Shown piece by piece: positions 6,312 through 7,924 of a stretch of DNA of 7,924 bases. Each line of letters begins with the position of its first letter. The first letter of the stretch is position 1. The DNA is taken from positions 1 to 7,924 of the forward strand of contig JAFRLD010000030.1 of assembly GCA_017431395.1 (NCBI GenBank), read 5' to 3'. Source of the stretch: Bacillota bacterium. Its GTDB lineage: Bacteria; Bacillota; Clostridia; Peptostreptococcales; Anaerovoracaceae. Both the position numbers and the translations under genes were made by a program. Below the pieces are notes generated by a model that was not told where the DNA came from, ran no database searches, and saw only the letters and a program-made list of their open reading frames with translations.

Positions 6312-7583
6312 TTATTCCCCCCGCATCGCCGCCAGGAAGTCTTCGAAGTGTTCGAAGTCGCTCCGCATGAACTCATAGAGGATCGGCTCGCGGAACTCGA
6401 AGGTGCCGGCAGCGTTATAGGCTCCGCCGGGGACGAAGTTGAAGCGCCCGCTGGGAATAAGATAAGGGGCGAGGACGCTGGCCGAAATGGTCTGCTCCAG
6501 ATGGTGCAGGTCCGGCAGGCTGTGAGCGCATAATATGAGCTGTCCGTGGTTTGTCAGGAAATACATTCCGCGGACATCATTGCTCAGCTGGAAAGTACGG
6601 CTGTCGACATGATCGTTCGTTGGACGGAAGGTCATGAAGAGACGGCCGTTTTCATATGATGACATGGTCGCATGGAAGCCGAGGGTGAATTCATCGATGT
6701 TATCTTCCATTTCTTCTTCCGAAAGAAAGACTTCGTAGAGGGTGATGTACTCGATCTTTTTGAGGATCATAGCGGCTTCCGTGTCGCTGATGGGGAAGCG
6801 GTTCAGGCGCTGCGCACGAACGACTTTAAGGTCTTTCACGACGATGCGGGAGACGATCTTATCATAGGCTCCGTTCATCTCCACCAGGGAATCGCATAGA
6901 TAGGAAGTGGCCCCGTCCGGATAGGTCCCGTCCTCATCGATCGTATTGCGGCAGAAGGTGGCACAGGTGTAGTCGCTGTAGAGGTCCAGGGGGACATCCG
7001 GTGCAGCCAGATAGCGCATCCCTTCCGGATCACTGCCGAAACAGCGCATGAGAAAATAGTTGACCACCTGTTCGTCGCTTCGCAGCTGCGGGCAGATCAT
7101 CTGCATCAGATCGGACCTCTCCTCTTCGCCCGCGTCGATGACAGGGGCAAGAAGGACGGAATACTGGGGAAAGCCCGCGGGCGCCGGCAGAAGATGCTCT
7201 TCATTGAACCGGTACCAGTGCTGCAGGAGCAGCCGGAGCTGACGTTCGTTCAGTTCGACCTTGCGGGCGCCCAGGCCGCAGACCAGGGCCTCCTCGATCC
7301 TTCTTGCCTCCCGGACGTCTCCGCCGCGGACCTGCTGGTAGGTCTCAAGACCGGCTTCCTCGCAGTCGATATAAAAAAACTGGCGCAGGTCTTCCCAGCT
7401 GTCCGGGTCATTCCGGTCGGCCGACGGGGATGCGATGCTCCAGTGAGCGCAGACCGCAAGCACGCCCATGAGGCGCGTATCCGTCACATAGGCATGAAGC
7501 AGGACGCGGTGCATCTCGGACACCGGAAGGCTCCTTCCTCCATCCAGGACCGTCAGATTTGTCGTACGCTCTTTTCGTGTCAT
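6312..7583 (-). CDS. Uncharacterised protein, 423 residues
   Basis: I do not recognise this protein. It starts at ATG 7583-7581, nine bases after an AGGAG (complement of 7593-7597), and ends at TAA (complement of 6312-6314). The start and the long uninterrupted frame make it a convincing gene. No signal peptide, transmembrane helix, nucleotide-binding P-loop, helix-turn-helix or clustered metal-ligand pattern is evident. It is acidic overall with many aromatic residues (FFYIDCEEAG, QHWYRFNEEHLLP, FEHFEDFLAAM), and its cysteines are scattered. Acidic stretches occur in the middle (IDEDGTYPDG) and in LSEEEMEDNIDEF. The composition suggests a soluble cytoplasmic protein. It is convergent to the rib operon and divergent from metK, so its position gives no functional link. 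It shows no HAD-type DxDxT motif, so it is not an obvious candidate for the phosphatase missing from the riboflavin pathway. Confidence 0.85.
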   Translation of the reverse strand: MTRKERTTNLTVLDGGRSLPVSEMHRVLLHAYVTDTRLMGVLAVCAHWSIASPSADRNDPDSWEDLRQFFYIDCEEAGLETYQQVRGGDVREARRIEEALVCGLGARKVELNERQLRLLLQHWYRFNEEHLLPAPAGFPQYSVLLAPVIDAGEEERSDLMQMICPQLRSDEQVVNYFLMRCFGSDPEGMRYLAAPDVPLDLYSDYTCATFCRNTIDEDGTYPDGATSYLCDSLVEMNGAYDKIVSRIVVKDLKVVRAQRLNRFPISDTEAAMILKKIEYITLYEVFLSEEEMEDNIDEFTLGFHATMSSYENGRLFMTFRPTNDHVDSRTFQLSNDVRGMYFLTNHGQLILCAHSLPDLHHLEQTISASVLAPYLIPSGRFNFVPGGAYNAAGTFEFREPILYEFMRSDFEHFEDFLAAMRGE

Positions 7584-7607
7584 TTTCGCTTACTCCTCTC
7601 AACAAAA

Positions 7608-7635
7608 AGTATACATGATCCCGGAAAAAACACAA
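7608..7635 (-). promoter_or_regulatory. Possible promoter of the uncharacterised 423-residue gene
   Basis: On the minus strand TATACT (complement of 7608-7613) is a good -10 box. A 16-base spacer leads back to TTGTGT (complement of 7630-7635), only a 3-of-6 match to the -35 consensus. The predicted start would be about 20 bases before the ATG, leaving room for the SD. The -10 is reasonable; the -35 is weak. Confidence 0.42.
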
Positions 7636-7654
7636 TACCGGAACGAAAGTTCTA

Positions 7655-7683
7655 TTGACCTGTTTTTTTGGGTATTATATAAT
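7655..7683 (+). promoter_or_regulatory. Strong sigma-A promoter of metK
   Basis: TTGACC (7655-7660) and a perfect TATAAT (7678-7683) are separated by exactly 17 bases. This is close to the full housekeeping consensus and implies high basal transcription. The start would be near 7690, giving a leader of about 30 bases, too short for a SAM-sensing riboswitch. Confidence 0.85.
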
Positions 7684-7721
7684 TCTAATGTATGCAATCA
7701 AGCCAAACAGGGGAGGTTAAT

Positions 7722-7924
7722 ATGAAAAGATTATTCACATCAGAGTCCGTTACAGAAGGACATCCGGATAAGATCTGCGATCAGATCTCGGATGCGATCG
7801 TCGATGCGATCCTCGAGAAAGACCCGAATGGTCGGGTCGCCGCGGAGACGACCGTGAACACCGGATATGCTATGGTCATGGGTGAGATCAGCACGGAATG
7901 CTATGTAGATATTCCGAAGATCGT
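7722..7924 (+). CDS. metK: S-adenosylmethionine synthetase (3' end cut off)
   Basis: Forms S-adenosylmethionine from methionine and ATP in the cytoplasm. Only the first 67 residues are in the window, about one sixth of the usual length. They carry the diagnostic N-terminal block [20 protein letters not shown], with H14, P15, D16 and K17 of the ATP/metal site, and E42 in [12 protein letters not shown] 7722 follows GGGAGG (7711-7716) by five bases, and this start gives the conserved [10 protein letters not shown] beginning. It has its own near-consensus promoter and is divergent from the uncharacterised gene. Confidence 0.97.
   Translation, partial: MKRLFTSESVTEGHPDKICDQISDAIVDAILEKDPNGRVAAETTVNTGYAMVMGEISTECYVDIPKI

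Overview
The window looks like a chromosomal segment from an anaerobic, moderately GC-rich Bacillota (Clostridia-type) bacterium. The evidence is an FMN-riboswitch-led riboflavin operon in the Firmicutes order ribD-ribE-ribBA-ribH, strong AGGAGG-type ribosome binding sites, sigma-A type promoters, and an aldo/keto reductase carrying a C-terminal ferredoxin-like module. G+C content is visibly above 50% but was not calculated. I see no mobile element, CRISPR array, tRNA or rRNA.

Layout. Positions 1-1071 (minus) hold most of an aldo/keto reductase with iron-sulfur cysteine clusters, cut by the window edge. A 78-base divergent gap separates it from a serine hydrolase of the class C beta-lactamase fold (1150-2352, plus). 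The rib operon promoter begins inside the last codons of that hydrolase. It is followed by an FMN riboswitch (2405-2515), an intrinsic terminator (2552-2576) and four genes: ribD (2580-3725), ribE (3742-4419), ribBA (4549-5760) and ribH (5794-6270). A strong hairpin overlaps the ribH stop codon. Convergent to the operon is a 423-residue protein I do not recognise (6312-7583, minus). It is divergent from metK, whose first 67 codons (7722-7924, plus) end the window and which has a near-consensus promoter.

How the genes work together. RibBA supplies both starting materials, one from GTP and one from ribulose 5-phosphate. RibD deaminates and reduces the GTP-derived pyrimidine, RibH builds lumazine, and RibE converts lumazine to riboflavin. 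The phosphatase step between RibD and RibH and the RibF kinase/FAD synthetase are not in this window. FMN, the downstream product, is expected to bind the leader and stop transcription before ribD.

The pathway genes are ordinary. The parts worth a second look are RNA-level. The terminator hairpin of the riboswitch contains the only visible ribD ribosome binding site. A 129-base gap between ribE and ribBA holds two strong hairpins, with a third segment that could form a competing helix. The unrecognised 423-residue protein is the main protein-level unknown. I found no convincing new multi-gene system.
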